A DNA stretch of 7,577 nt from Rhodobacter sp. (GTDB taxonomy: Bacteria > Pseudomonadota > Alphaproteobacteria > Rhodobacterales > Rhodobacteraceae), in contig PNND01000267.1 in assembly GCA_013824045.1 (NCBI GenBank), forward strand, positions 1 to 7,577, read 5' to 3'. A program made the position numbers and the translations under genes. How positions within the stretch are numbered: position 1 is the first letter of the stretch; each line of letters begins with the position of its first letter. Below are positions 1 to 5,632 of this stretch, piece by piece. The notes under the pieces are model-generated. The model was not told where the DNA came from, did no database searches, and saw only the letters and a program-made list of their open reading frames with translations.

Positions 1-58
1 TCGTGGCACAACCCGCCAAAGCCATCAGCACCACCACTAGACCCAGATATGCCTTCAT
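1..58 (-). CDS. Lipoprotein, N-terminal fragment (runs off left edge)
   Basis: Only the first 19 codons lie in the window. The reading begins with MKAY, continues through a hydrophobic stretch of V, L and M, and ends in L-A-G-C at residues 14-17. This is a classic lipobox, with Cys17 as the expected lipidated residue. A GAGG/GGA-rich ribosome binding site precedes the ATG and overlaps the stop codon of the upstream gene. The gene starts 11 nt after the solute-binding protein stop, so the two are probably co-transcribed and perhaps translationally coupled. The protein should be exported and anchored in a membrane, most likely the outer membrane since position +2 is Ala rather than Asp. The function cannot be read from this fragment. 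Seen: signal peptide and lipobox. Inferred: operon membership. Confidence 0.72.
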   Translation of the reverse strand, partial: MKAYLGLVVVLMALAGCAT

Positions 59-69
59 TCTTTCCGTCC

Positions 70-1881
70 TCATTCCTGATACCACCAGACCTCGGGCTGA
101 AAGCCCGGCCAGTCGCCATAAAGCGGCAGGCGTTCGGGATATTTCAACTCCTTGCGATGCGCCAGCCGTGACACATCCGAATACCAGATCGGAATCACAT
201 AGCGCCCCGTCGTGAGCACCCGGTCCAGCGCCTGCACGGCCGCCACAAACTCCGTCTGATCCGCCGCCGCCACCATAGTGGCGATCATCGCTTCGGCGGC
301 GGGCGAAGTCATCCCCATCCAGTTGCGCGTGCCGGGTTCCGTCACCCCGGCCGATCCCCAATAGAGCGTCTGCTCATTGCCCGGCGACAGCGACAAGGAC
401 CGGATGTAATGCGTCATCTCGAAATCGTAATTCGTGGTCCGCTCCTTGTACTGGGCAGAATCCACCGTGGTGACACGCGCCTCGATCCCCAGCCGCTTCA
501 ACCCTTCGACATAGATCGTCGCCGCGTTGATGATGTCATTGGCGCCATTTGTGATCAGGATCTCAAAGGCAAACGGCTCTCCCGCGGCATTCTTCAACAC
601 CCCGTCCTGCACCGTCCACCCGGCCTCTTCCAACAGCGCCGTCGCCGTCCGGATCGCGCCCCGGTTGGCCTCGGTCCCGTCCCCTACGGGCAGGGCATAG
701 CCCTCCAGCGCGCCGGGCAGCAGCTCTGCCGTGAACGGCGCCAGCAGTTCCGCAACCCGCCCCTCGGCAGGCGTGCCCGGCACCATCCCCAGCGGCGAGT
801 TCGAAAAGTAGGATGCGATCCTCGGCTGCACGCCACCATTCAGCGTTTGGTTCACCAGTTCAAAGTTGAACGCCGTGATCAGCGCCTCACGCACCCGCCA
901 ATCCTGAAACAGCGGCCTGCGCGTATTCATAACGAACCCCTCAATCCCCGAAGGCCGGCTGTGCGGGATCACCGATTTCACCACATCCCCCGCTACGACA
1001 GCGGGGAAGTCATACTGCTGTTCCCATTTCACCGGGTTCGTCTCGCGCCAGCTGGTGATCACGCCCGCCTTGAACGCCTCGAAGACCACTCCGCCATCCC
1101 CGAAATAGTCATAACGGATCTCGTCCAAATTGTGCTGCCCGCGGTTGAAGGGCAGGTCCGCCCCCCACCAATCGGGGTTCTTGCGGTACGTGATGAACTT
1201 GCCCGGCTCAAACTCCGCCACCACATAAGGCCCCGATCCGATGGGGGCCTCCAGCGTCGACAGGGTGAAATCCTTCCCCTCCCACTGCGCCTTCTTCAGG
1301 ATGGGCCGCAGACCGAGGATCAGCGGCAATTCCCGGTCCTCGGTGTTGAAGGTGAACTTCACGCTCCGTTCACCCGTCTGTTCCACCGTGCCGATCTTCT
1401 TCCATGCCGCAGCATAGCGTGGCTGCCCCTGTGTCCCCAGCGTCTCAAAGGACCAGATCACATCCTCCACTGTCACCGGGCTGCCATCCGAGAATCGGGC
1501 CTCCTCACGGAGGGTAAATTCCACGTATGTCCGCGCCTCATCAGTGTTAACCGATTCGGCCAACAACCCGTAAAGCGTGAAGGGTTCGTCAAAAGACCGC
1601 CCCATCAGCGTTTCCACCGTATGCGCTGTCAGCCCTGCAGGTGCGATGCCGTTCACGATGAAAGGATTGAGCGAATCAAACCCCCCGCTTTCCCCGAAAA
1701 CGATTCGTCCGCCCTTGGGGGCATCCGGGTTTGCATAGGGCAAAGACACAAAATCCGGGGGGAGGGCGGGCTCCCCATACATAGCTATGCCATGCGACTG
1801 CGCTACCGCCAGACCGGGGAGCGCCACCATCACCAGGGCTGCAGCCAGCCCCCTCAAACCACCAAGAATTCCTGAACGCAT
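70..1881 (-). CDS. YejA-like family 5 extracellular solute-binding protein (oligopeptide ABC transporter)
   Basis: This is the periplasmic binding component of a peptide-type ABC importer (SBP family 5, YejA-like). The start at 1881 gives 603 aa. It is preceded by a GGGAGAG ribosome binding site 8 nt upstream, and the product opens with a typical Sec signal peptide: Arg residues, a hydrophobic core, then AVA-Q with predicted cleavage after residue 27. An upstream in-frame ATG at 1950 would add 23 polar residues before the signal peptide and is less likely. The mature protein begins HGIAMYGEP, followed by ANPDAPKGG and FDSLNPF, which match the opening of YejA proteins (E. coli YejA binds oligopeptides and microcin C). 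The C-terminus is aromatic-rich and ends in EVWWYQE, also typical. About 600 aa is normal for the group. No permease or ATPase gene follows at once; a lipoprotein gene does. The family call is secure, the ligand is inferred only. Confidence 0.9.
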   Translation of the reverse strand: MRSGILGGLRGLAAALVMVALPGLAVAQSHGIAMYGEPALPPDFVSLPYANPDAPKGGRIVFGESGGFDSLNPFIVNGIAPAGLTAHTVETLMGRSFDEPFTLYGLLAESVNTDEARTYVEFTLREEARFSDGSPVTVEDVIWSFETLGTQGQPRYAAAWKKIGTVEQTGERSVKFTFNTEDRELPLILGLRPILKKAQWEGKDFTLSTLEAPIGSGPYVVAEFEPGKFITYRKNPDWWGADLPFNRGQHNLDEIRYDYFGDGGVVFEAFKAGVITSWRETNPVKWEQQYDFPAVVAGDVVKSVIPHSRPSGIEGFVMNTRRPLFQDWRVREALITAFNFELVNQTLNGGVQPRIASYFSNSPLGMVPGTPAEGRVAELLAPFTAELLPGALEGYALPVGDGTEANRGAIRTATALLEEAGWTVQDGVLKNAAGEPFAFEILITNGANDIINAATIYVEGLKRLGIEARVTTVDSAQYKERTTNYDFEMTHYIRSLSLSPGNEQTLYWGSAGVTEPGTRNWMGMTSPAAEAMIATMVAAADQTEFVAAVQALDRVLTTGRYVIPIWYSDVSRLAHRKELKYPERLPLYGDWPGFQPEVWWYQE

Positions 1882-1921
1882 CGCTGTAACTCTCCCACAG
1901 GGGTCATTATTCTTGAACATG

Positions 1922-1950
1922 ACCCTAAGGCCGCTTGCCTGCCAATTCAA
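1922..1950 (-). promoter_or_regulatory. Candidate sigma70-type promoter for the solute-binding protein gene
   Basis: Read on the minus strand, TTGAAT (1950-1945) is separated by 17 nt from TAGGGT (1927-1922). Transcription would start near 1915 and give a leader of about 35 nt before the ATG at 1881. The -35 is fair and the -10 is weak (T, A and the final T match the consensus). Its -35 lies only 9 nt from the -35 of the divergent plus-strand promoter, so the two could share a regulator. This is pattern matching only. Confidence 0.3.
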
Positions 1951-1959
1951 ACTTTTAGC

Positions 1960-1988
1960 TTGGATACCGGCAACAGGCCGCGTATAAG
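1960..1988 (+). promoter_or_regulatory. Candidate sigma70 promoter (TTGGAT-17-TATAAG)
   Basis: TTGGAT at 1960-1965 and TATAAG at 1983-1988 are separated by exactly 17 nt. The -10 is the best match to consensus seen in the intergenic region. The expected start is around 1993-1995. It points into the stem-loop and terminator that follow, so it probably drives the small RNA candidate. It could instead be the distal promoter of bdhA, in which case the terminator would act as an attenuator. No clear promoter was found between the terminator and bdhA. Confidence 0.6.
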
Positions 1989-1994
1989 AAGGGC

Positions 1995-2070
1995 ACTGCT
2001 CGATAGGTTTCTTGCCTGTATGAAACCTGCCTCAATAACTAGACGCCGGCCTCGTGCCGGCGTTTTTTTT
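1995..2070 (+). ncRNA. Candidate small RNA with 5' stem-loop and intrinsic terminator
   Basis: Between a good promoter and a strong terminator lies about 76 nt with clear secondary-structure potential and no ribosome binding site plus reading frame of note. The first hairpin pairs AGGTTTC (2005-2011) with GAAACCT (2022-2028), a perfect 7-bp stem with a 10-nt loop UUGCCUGUAU. A short single-stranded linker (2029-2042, GCCUCAAUAACUAG) follows, then the terminator hairpin with its U tract. This layout of stem-loop, unpaired linker and terminator is typical of bacterial trans-acting sRNAs. The GCCUC in the linker could pair with GAGGC-type ribosome binding sites. No known Rfam family is recognised. 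The start is inferred from the promoter; the end is set by the T run. The alternative is an attenuated leader of bdhA. Confidence 0.5.
2043..2070 (+). terminator. Strong Rho-independent terminator
   Basis: CGCCGGC (2044-2050) pairs perfectly with GCCGGCG (2056-2062) around a 5-nt loop CTCGT. An extra A-T pair closes the base, and a run of eight Ts (2063-2070) follows. The T tract occurs only on the plus strand, so it terminates plus-strand transcription and does not serve the minus-strand binding protein gene. No protein-coding gene lies directly upstream on this strand, so it must end a non-coding transcript or a leader. Confidence 0.88.
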
Positions 2071-2100
2071 ATGCATCACACCCCCGCGACACGGCACCGA

Positions 2101-2160
2101 GCGGGGTAGCATTTGCCCCCGCAGCATGTGTAACTTTGCATGTGCAGCAAAAAGGGGGCC
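2101..2160 (+). promoter_or_regulatory. bdhA upstream region with pairing potential and TGC-rich repeats
   Basis: Two features are visible before bdhA. First, GCGGGG (2101-2106) can pair with CCCCGC (2117-2122), while the overlapping GCCCCC (2115-2120) can pair with GGGGGC (2154-2159), which contains the bdhA ribosome binding site. The two pairings exclude each other. Second, GCATGTG occurs twice (2124-2130 and 2139-2145), and TTTGC (2135-2139) faces GCAAA (2147-2151). TGC-rich sites are bound by PhaR, the PHB-responsive repressor of alphaproteobacteria. Both readings are inference from a short GC-rich stretch, and whether it is transcribed depends on the unknown bdhA start site. Confidence 0.25.
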
Positions 2161-2163
2161 ATC

Positions 2164-2937
2164 ATGGACCTGAAAGGCAAGACCGCGATCATCACCGGAT
2201 CAAATTCCGGCATCGGCCTCGGCGTGGCCGAGGAATTGGCCCGCGCCGGGATCAATGTGGTGATCAACAGCTTCACGGACAGGGATGAAGACCACGCCCT
2301 CGCCGCCCGCATTGCTGCCGAGCATGGCGTCACCGCCCGCTACATCGCCGCCGACATGTCCAAGGGCGAAGAGTGCCGCGCGCTGATCGAAAAGGCCGGC
2401 GGCTGCGATATCCTCGTGAACAATGCCGGCATCCAGTTCGTCTCCCCGGTCGAGGAGTTCCCGATCGAGAAGTGGAACCAGATCATCGCGGTCAATCTCT
2501 CCTCGGCCTTCCACACCATCGCCGCGGCCCTTCCCGGCATGCGCGCCAAGGGTTGGGGCCGCATCATCGACATCGCCTCGGCCCATGGCCTGACCGCCAG
2601 CCCCTACAAATCGGCCTATGTCGCCTCCAAACATGCCGTTGTTGGGCTGACCAAGACGGTGGCGCTGGAAACGGCGGGGCAGGGGATCACTTGCAACGCC
2701 ATCTGCCCCGGCTATGTGCTCACCCCCTTGGTCGAGGCGCAGATCCCCGATCAGATGAAGGTCCACAACATGGACCGTGAAACCGTCATCCGCGAGGTGA
2801 TGCTCCAACGCCAGCCGTCGCGCGAATTTGCCACCACGGCCCAGATCGGCGGCACTGTCCTTTATCTCTGCTCGCCCTATGCCGATCAGGTCACCGGAAC
2901 CACCATCAGCGTCGATGGCGGCTGGACTGCACTTTGA
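2164..2937 (+). CDS. bdhA: (R)-3-hydroxybutyrate dehydrogenase (SDR family)
   Basis: This cytoplasmic NAD-dependent enzyme interconverts (R)-3-hydroxybutyrate and acetoacetate (EC 1.1.1.30), a step in PHB and ketone-body use. The product is 257 aa, normal for the family. The start at 2164 is preceded by AAGGGGG at good spacing; an in-frame ATG at 2140 would add 8 residues and lacks such a site. SDR hallmarks are present: TGSNSGIG at 11-18, NNAG at 86-89, Asn111, Ser139 and Y152-x3-K156. Residues that hold the substrate carboxylate in characterised bacterial 3HB dehydrogenases also appear at matching spacing: Gln91, His141, Lys149, Gln193, and Trp254 near the C-terminus. That makes the specific assignment much safer than a generic SDR call. 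The patatin-like gene starts 19 nt downstream, indicating an operon. No promoter is obvious directly upstream. Confidence 0.95.
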   Translation: MDLKGKTAIITGSNSGIGLGVAEELARAGINVVINSFTDRDEDHALAARIAAEHGVTARYIAADMSKGEECRALIEKAGGCDILVNNAGIQFVSPVEEFPIEKWNQIIAVNLSSAFHTIAAALPGMRAKGWGRIIDIASAHGLTASPYKSAYVASKHAVVGLTKTVALETAGQGITCNAICPGYVLTPLVEAQIPDQMKVHNMDRETVIREVMLQRQPSREFATTAQIGGTVLYLCSPYADQVTGTTISVDGGWTAL

Positions 2938-2956
2938 TCCGAACCCGGAGCCGCGC

Positions 2957-3973
2957 ATGACCCTCCGCCTCTCTCTCGCCCTGCAAGGTGGCGGCGCCCA
3001 TGGCGCCTTCACATGGGGCGTTCTGGATCGCTTGCTTGAAGAGGAAGGGATCGAAGTCGCCGCCCTTTCCGGCACTTCCGCCGGGGCGCTGAATGCGGCG
3101 GCCTTCAAGGCAGGGATCATCGCAGGCGGGCGCCAAGGCGCAAAGGACAGCCTCGCCGCGCTGTGGGCGCAGGTCGCCAATGTGGGCGATTTCCGCATGG
3201 CCCGTTGGATGCAGCCCTTCTGGACCGCCTCGCGCGCGCTGACCGACGCGGTCGAGACAGCCTTCCCCGTCTCGCCCCAAGGCCTAGCCGCGCAGGTCTG
3301 GTCGCCTTATGGCTGGGGTCCCTTCTGGGAAAACCCGCTGGAGCCGGTGGTGCGCCGCCTCGATTTCAGCCGGGTCTGCGACAGCGCCGGTCCACGCCTG
3401 TTCGTGGGGGCCACCAATGTCCGCACGGGCCGAATCCGCGTTTTCGAAGGGGCCGATCTCACGCCTGAGGCGCTCCTCGCCTCGGCCTGCCTGCCAACCG
3501 TCTTTCAAGCCGTCACGATCGAAGGGGAAACCTACTGGGATGGCGGCTATTCCGGAAACCCACCGCTTTTCCCGCTTTACGCCCCCGATCTGCCCGATGA
3601 CATCGTCATCGTCTCGATCAACCCGTGGCTCCGGGATGAGGTGCCGATGTCCCCGCTGGATATCCAGAACCGCATCAACGAGATCAGCTTCCACGCCGCG
3701 CTGCTCGGCGAACTCCGCGCGATCAAGTTCGTCAAACGGCTGATCGCCGAAGGGCGGATGGAACGGGGCCAGATGAAGGATGTGCTGCTGCACCTGATCG
3801 CCGATGACGCGCTGATGACGGAATTGTCGGCAGGCACCAAGCTCTCGCCCAATCCCGGCATGATCTCGCGCCTGCATGAGGCAGGGCGGACCGCGACCGA
3901 TGCTTTCCTGTCCAGACATGGGGCCGATCTGGGCCAGCGCGGGAGCCTCGATCTGACCACGCTGCTGGCCTAG
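2957..3973 (+). CDS. Patatin-like hydrolase, candidate intracellular PHB depolymerase
   Basis: This is a 338-aa serine hydrolase of the patatin-like phospholipase family. Start 2957 has GGAG 8 nt upstream; a longer in-frame reading from 2828 would overlap bdhA and is rejected. The N-terminus carries the oxyanion-hole loop GGGAHG (11-16). The nucleophile elbow G-T-S-A-G follows, with Ser41. The second dyad residue is Asp195 in WDGGYSGNPP. No signal peptide or membrane segment is seen, so it should act in the cytoplasm. Family members cleave acyl esters of lipids, and some patatin-like proteins degrade native polyhydroxyalkanoate granules. The 19-nt spacing behind bdhA suggests it supplies 3-hydroxybutyrate from PHB. 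The alternative is a phospholipase that is co-transcribed by chance. Fold and catalytic dyad are seen; the substrate is inferred. The stop lies 1 nt from the stop of the convergent DUF502 gene, with no separate terminator visible. Confidence 0.9.
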   Translation: MTLRLSLALQGGGAHGAFTWGVLDRLLEEEGIEVAALSGTSAGALNAAAFKAGIIAGGRQGAKDSLAALWAQVANVGDFRMARWMQPFWTASRALTDAVETAFPVSPQGLAAQVWSPYGWGPFWENPLEPVVRRLDFSRVCDSAGPRLFVGATNVRTGRIRVFEGADLTPEALLASACLPTVFQAVTIEGETYWDGGYSGNPPLFPLYAPDLPDDIVIVSINPWLRDEVPMSPLDIQNRINEISFHAALLGELRAIKFVKRLIAEGRMERGQMKDVLLHLIADDALMTELSAGTKLSPNPGMISRLHEAGRTATDAFLSRHGADLGQRGSLDLTTLLA

Positions 3974-3974
3974 A

Positions 3975-4658
3975 TCACTTCCCGATCATTGGTTCCTTCT
4001 GCGCCGGATAGACCAACCCGCCCGATACCACCAGCTTCGCCGCCTCATCGGGTTTCATATCAAGGAAGATCACTTCGCGCCGGGGCACATAGATCAGCAC
4101 CCCCGATGTCAGCGGCGTCAGCGCGACAAAGACCGCGATCATGTCTTCCGCCCCCGGCAATTTGGTCGCGATCTCGCCCTTGGGGCTCGATGCCACCAAC
4201 CCTACCGCCCATGCCCCCGCGCGCGGAAACTCCACCAGACAGGTCCGGTCAAAGGTCTTTTCCTTCTGGGCGAACACAGTCTCGGTGATCTGCTTCAACC
4301 CGCCATAGATCGACCGCACCACCGGCACGCGTTCCACCAGCTGCTCGGCCTGTCCCATCAGCGTGCGGCCCAGAAAGCCCCGCGCCATCCAGCCGATCAG
4401 AACGGTAAAGACCAGAAACACCGCCACGCCCACACCGCGCAGCGGGAAATTCACCTCCGGCCCGAAGATCCGGTGCACAATCGCCTCTGGCTGATAGGCC
4501 GCCGGGATGAGCGGCAGAATCCAACCGTCCAGCCACCCCACAACCGACCAGATCAGCCACAGCGTCAGGCCCGTGGGCAAGACCACGACCAATCCGGTCA
4601 GAAAGCTGGCCCTAAGCGCGCCCAGCAGGCTCCGCTTTGGCGGATGGTTTTCTGTCAT
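3975..4658 (-). CDS. DUF502 (COV1-like) inner-membrane protein
   Basis: The 227-aa product matches the DUF502 family, which is widespread in bacteria and related to the plant COV1 proteins; its biochemical role is unknown. Two membrane segments are seen, about residues 19-42 (containing VLPTGLTLWLIW) and 74-93. A conserved soluble part follows, with RVPVVRSIYGGLKQITETV (110-128), a family hallmark, and a C-terminal domain ending near PMIGK. The N-terminus is basic (PPKRS) with no cleavable signal peptide. The start at 4658 has GGGGA close upstream and AAGGGA further out. It lies 61 nt downstream of psuG on the same strand, with a candidate promoter in the gap, so it may be transcribed alone or by read-through. 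Nothing links it functionally to pseudouridine use. Confidence 0.88.
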   Translation of the reverse strand: MTENHPPKRSLLGALRASFLTGLVVVLPTGLTLWLIWSVVGWLDGWILPLIPAAYQPEAIVHRIFGPEVNFPLRGVGVAVFLVFTVLIGWMARGFLGRTLMGQAEQLVERVPVVRSIYGGLKQITETVFAQKEKTFDRTCLVEFPRAGAWAVGLVASSPKGEIATKLPGAEDMIAVFVALTPLTSGVLIYVPRREVIFLDMKPDEAAKLVVSGGLVYPAQKEPMIGK

Positions 4659-4682
4659 TGTCCCCGTTCCCTTGTTCCCGCC

Positions 4683-4711
4683 AATTTAGGAACGCCACTC
4701 ACACCATACAA
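4683..4711 (-). promoter_or_regulatory. Candidate promoter for the DUF502 gene
   Basis: On the minus strand, TTGTAT (4711-4706) and TAAATT (4688-4683) are 17 nt apart, in the short gap between psuG and DUF502. Transcription would start near 4676, giving a leader of about 18 nt. The gap is noticeably more AT-rich than its surroundings. Three of six bases match the -35 consensus and four of six the -10, so this is a plausible but unproven site. Confidence 0.4.
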
Positions 4712-4719
4712 CTGTCGCA

Positions 4720-5631
4720 TCACGCCCCACGCGCCAGCGCCCCGGCAATCGCCGCCCCCAGACGCGCATTGTTCAGAACAAGGGCAATGTTGGCCGCCAG
4801 CGACCGCCCCTCGGTCAGTTCAAAGATGCACTGCAGCAGGAAGGGCGTCACCGCCTTGGCCGCGATCCCCTGCGCGGCCGCCTCGGCCAGCGCCGCCTCG
4901 ATCACCGGGCCGATCACCTCGCGCGCGATCTCGGCCTCTGCCGGGATCGGGTTCGCCACCAACTGCCCCCCCGGCAGCCCCAGCTTTGCCCGCATCCGTG
5001 CCGCCGCCGCGATCTCGGCCGCGCTGTCCATCCGAAGCGGCGCCTTCAGCCCGCTGTCGCGCGACCAGAAGGCCGGAAAGGCATCCTGCCCGAAGGCAAT
5101 CACCGGCACCCCCGCCGTCTCCAGATATTCCAGCGTCTTGGGCAGGTCCAAAATCGCTTTTGCCCCCGCCGCCACCACCGTCACCGCCGTCTGCGCCAGT
5201 TCCGGCAAATCGGCTGAGATATCGAACGACGTTTCCGCCCCGCGATGCACCCCGCCAATCCCCCCTGTGGCAAAGACCGCAATCCCCGCCAGCCGCGCAC
5301 AGATCATCGTCGCCGCTACAGTCGTGGCCCCCACGCCCCCCGTGGCCAGACAGGCCGCCAGATCGGCCCGGCTCAGCTTTGCCACGCCCTTGGCCTGTCC
5401 CAGCGCCTCCAACTCCGCCTCGGTCAGCCCCACATGGATGCGCCCGCCCATCACCGCAATCGTCGCAGGCACCGCAGCATGGGCGCGGATCTCGGCCTCC
5501 ACTGCGCGGGCCGCGTCCACATTCTGCGGCCATGGCATCCCGTGGGTAATGATCGTCGATTCCAGCGCCACCACCGGCGCGCCATCCCGCAGCGCTGCAG
5601 CCACTTCCGGCGAGAAACTCAACACATCCAT
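4720..5631 (-). CDS. psuG: Pseudouridine-5'-phosphate glycosidase
   Basis: PsuG splits the C-C glycosidic bond of pseudouridine 5'-phosphate to give uracil and ribose 5-phosphate (EC 4.2.1.70), the second step of pseudouridine catabolism in the cytoplasm. The product is 303 aa, normal for the family. Start 5631 is preferred over the ATG at 5646: it has AAGGG 7 nt upstream and sits 1 nt after the stop of the preceding gene, whereas 5646 has no ribosome binding site. Family motifs are clear: VALESTIITHGMPWPQN near the start, GVAKLSRAD, ATGGIGGVHRG and VTPFLL. Residues corresponding, at constant offset, to the E. coli catalytic set are all present: Glu24, Lys85, Asp141, Lys158 and Asn281. The enzyme should be active. 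It is third in an operon after psuK and the DUF1349 gene. Confidence 0.95.
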   Translation of the reverse strand: MDVLSFSPEVAAALRDGAPVVALESTIITHGMPWPQNVDAARAVEAEIRAHAAVPATIAVMGGRIHVGLTEAELEALGQAKGVAKLSRADLAACLATGGVGATTVAATMICARLAGIAVFATGGIGGVHRGAETSFDISADLPELAQTAVTVVAAGAKAILDLPKTLEYLETAGVPVIAFGQDAFPAFWSRDSGLKAPLRMDSAAEIAAAARMRAKLGLPGGQLVANPIPAEAEIAREVIGPVIEAALAEAAAQGIAAKAVTPFLLQCIFELTEGRSLAANIALVLNNARLGAAIAGALARGA

Positions 5632-5632
5632 C

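Noticed and set aside
409..1875. Long plus-strand open frame of 488 codons opposite the solute-binding protein gene
   Set aside because: It is the antisense shadow of a clear family 5 binding protein. Its product is rich in Arg, His and Pro with no recognisable domain, as expected from GC-rich antisense frames.
1882..1950. Earlier start of the solute-binding protein at 1950
   Set aside because: It would place 23 polar residues before a complete signal peptide. The ATG at 1881 has a good ribosome binding site.
2828..2956. Earlier start of the patatin-like gene inside bdhA
   Set aside because: The extra 43 residues are a shadow of bdhA coding sequence. The oxyanion-hole motif follows the ATG at 2957 at the usual distance, and that ATG has a GGAG site.
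2200..3198. Minus-strand open frame of 332 codons across bdhA and the patatin gene
   Set aside because: It is antisense to two well-supported genes, shows no domain, and its Gly/Arg/Asp-rich composition is that of a shadow frame.
3960..3990. Possible bidirectional terminator between the convergent patatin and DUF502 genes
   Set aside because: No GC-rich stem followed by a T run is visible. The stops are 1 nt apart and only short imperfect repeats occur.
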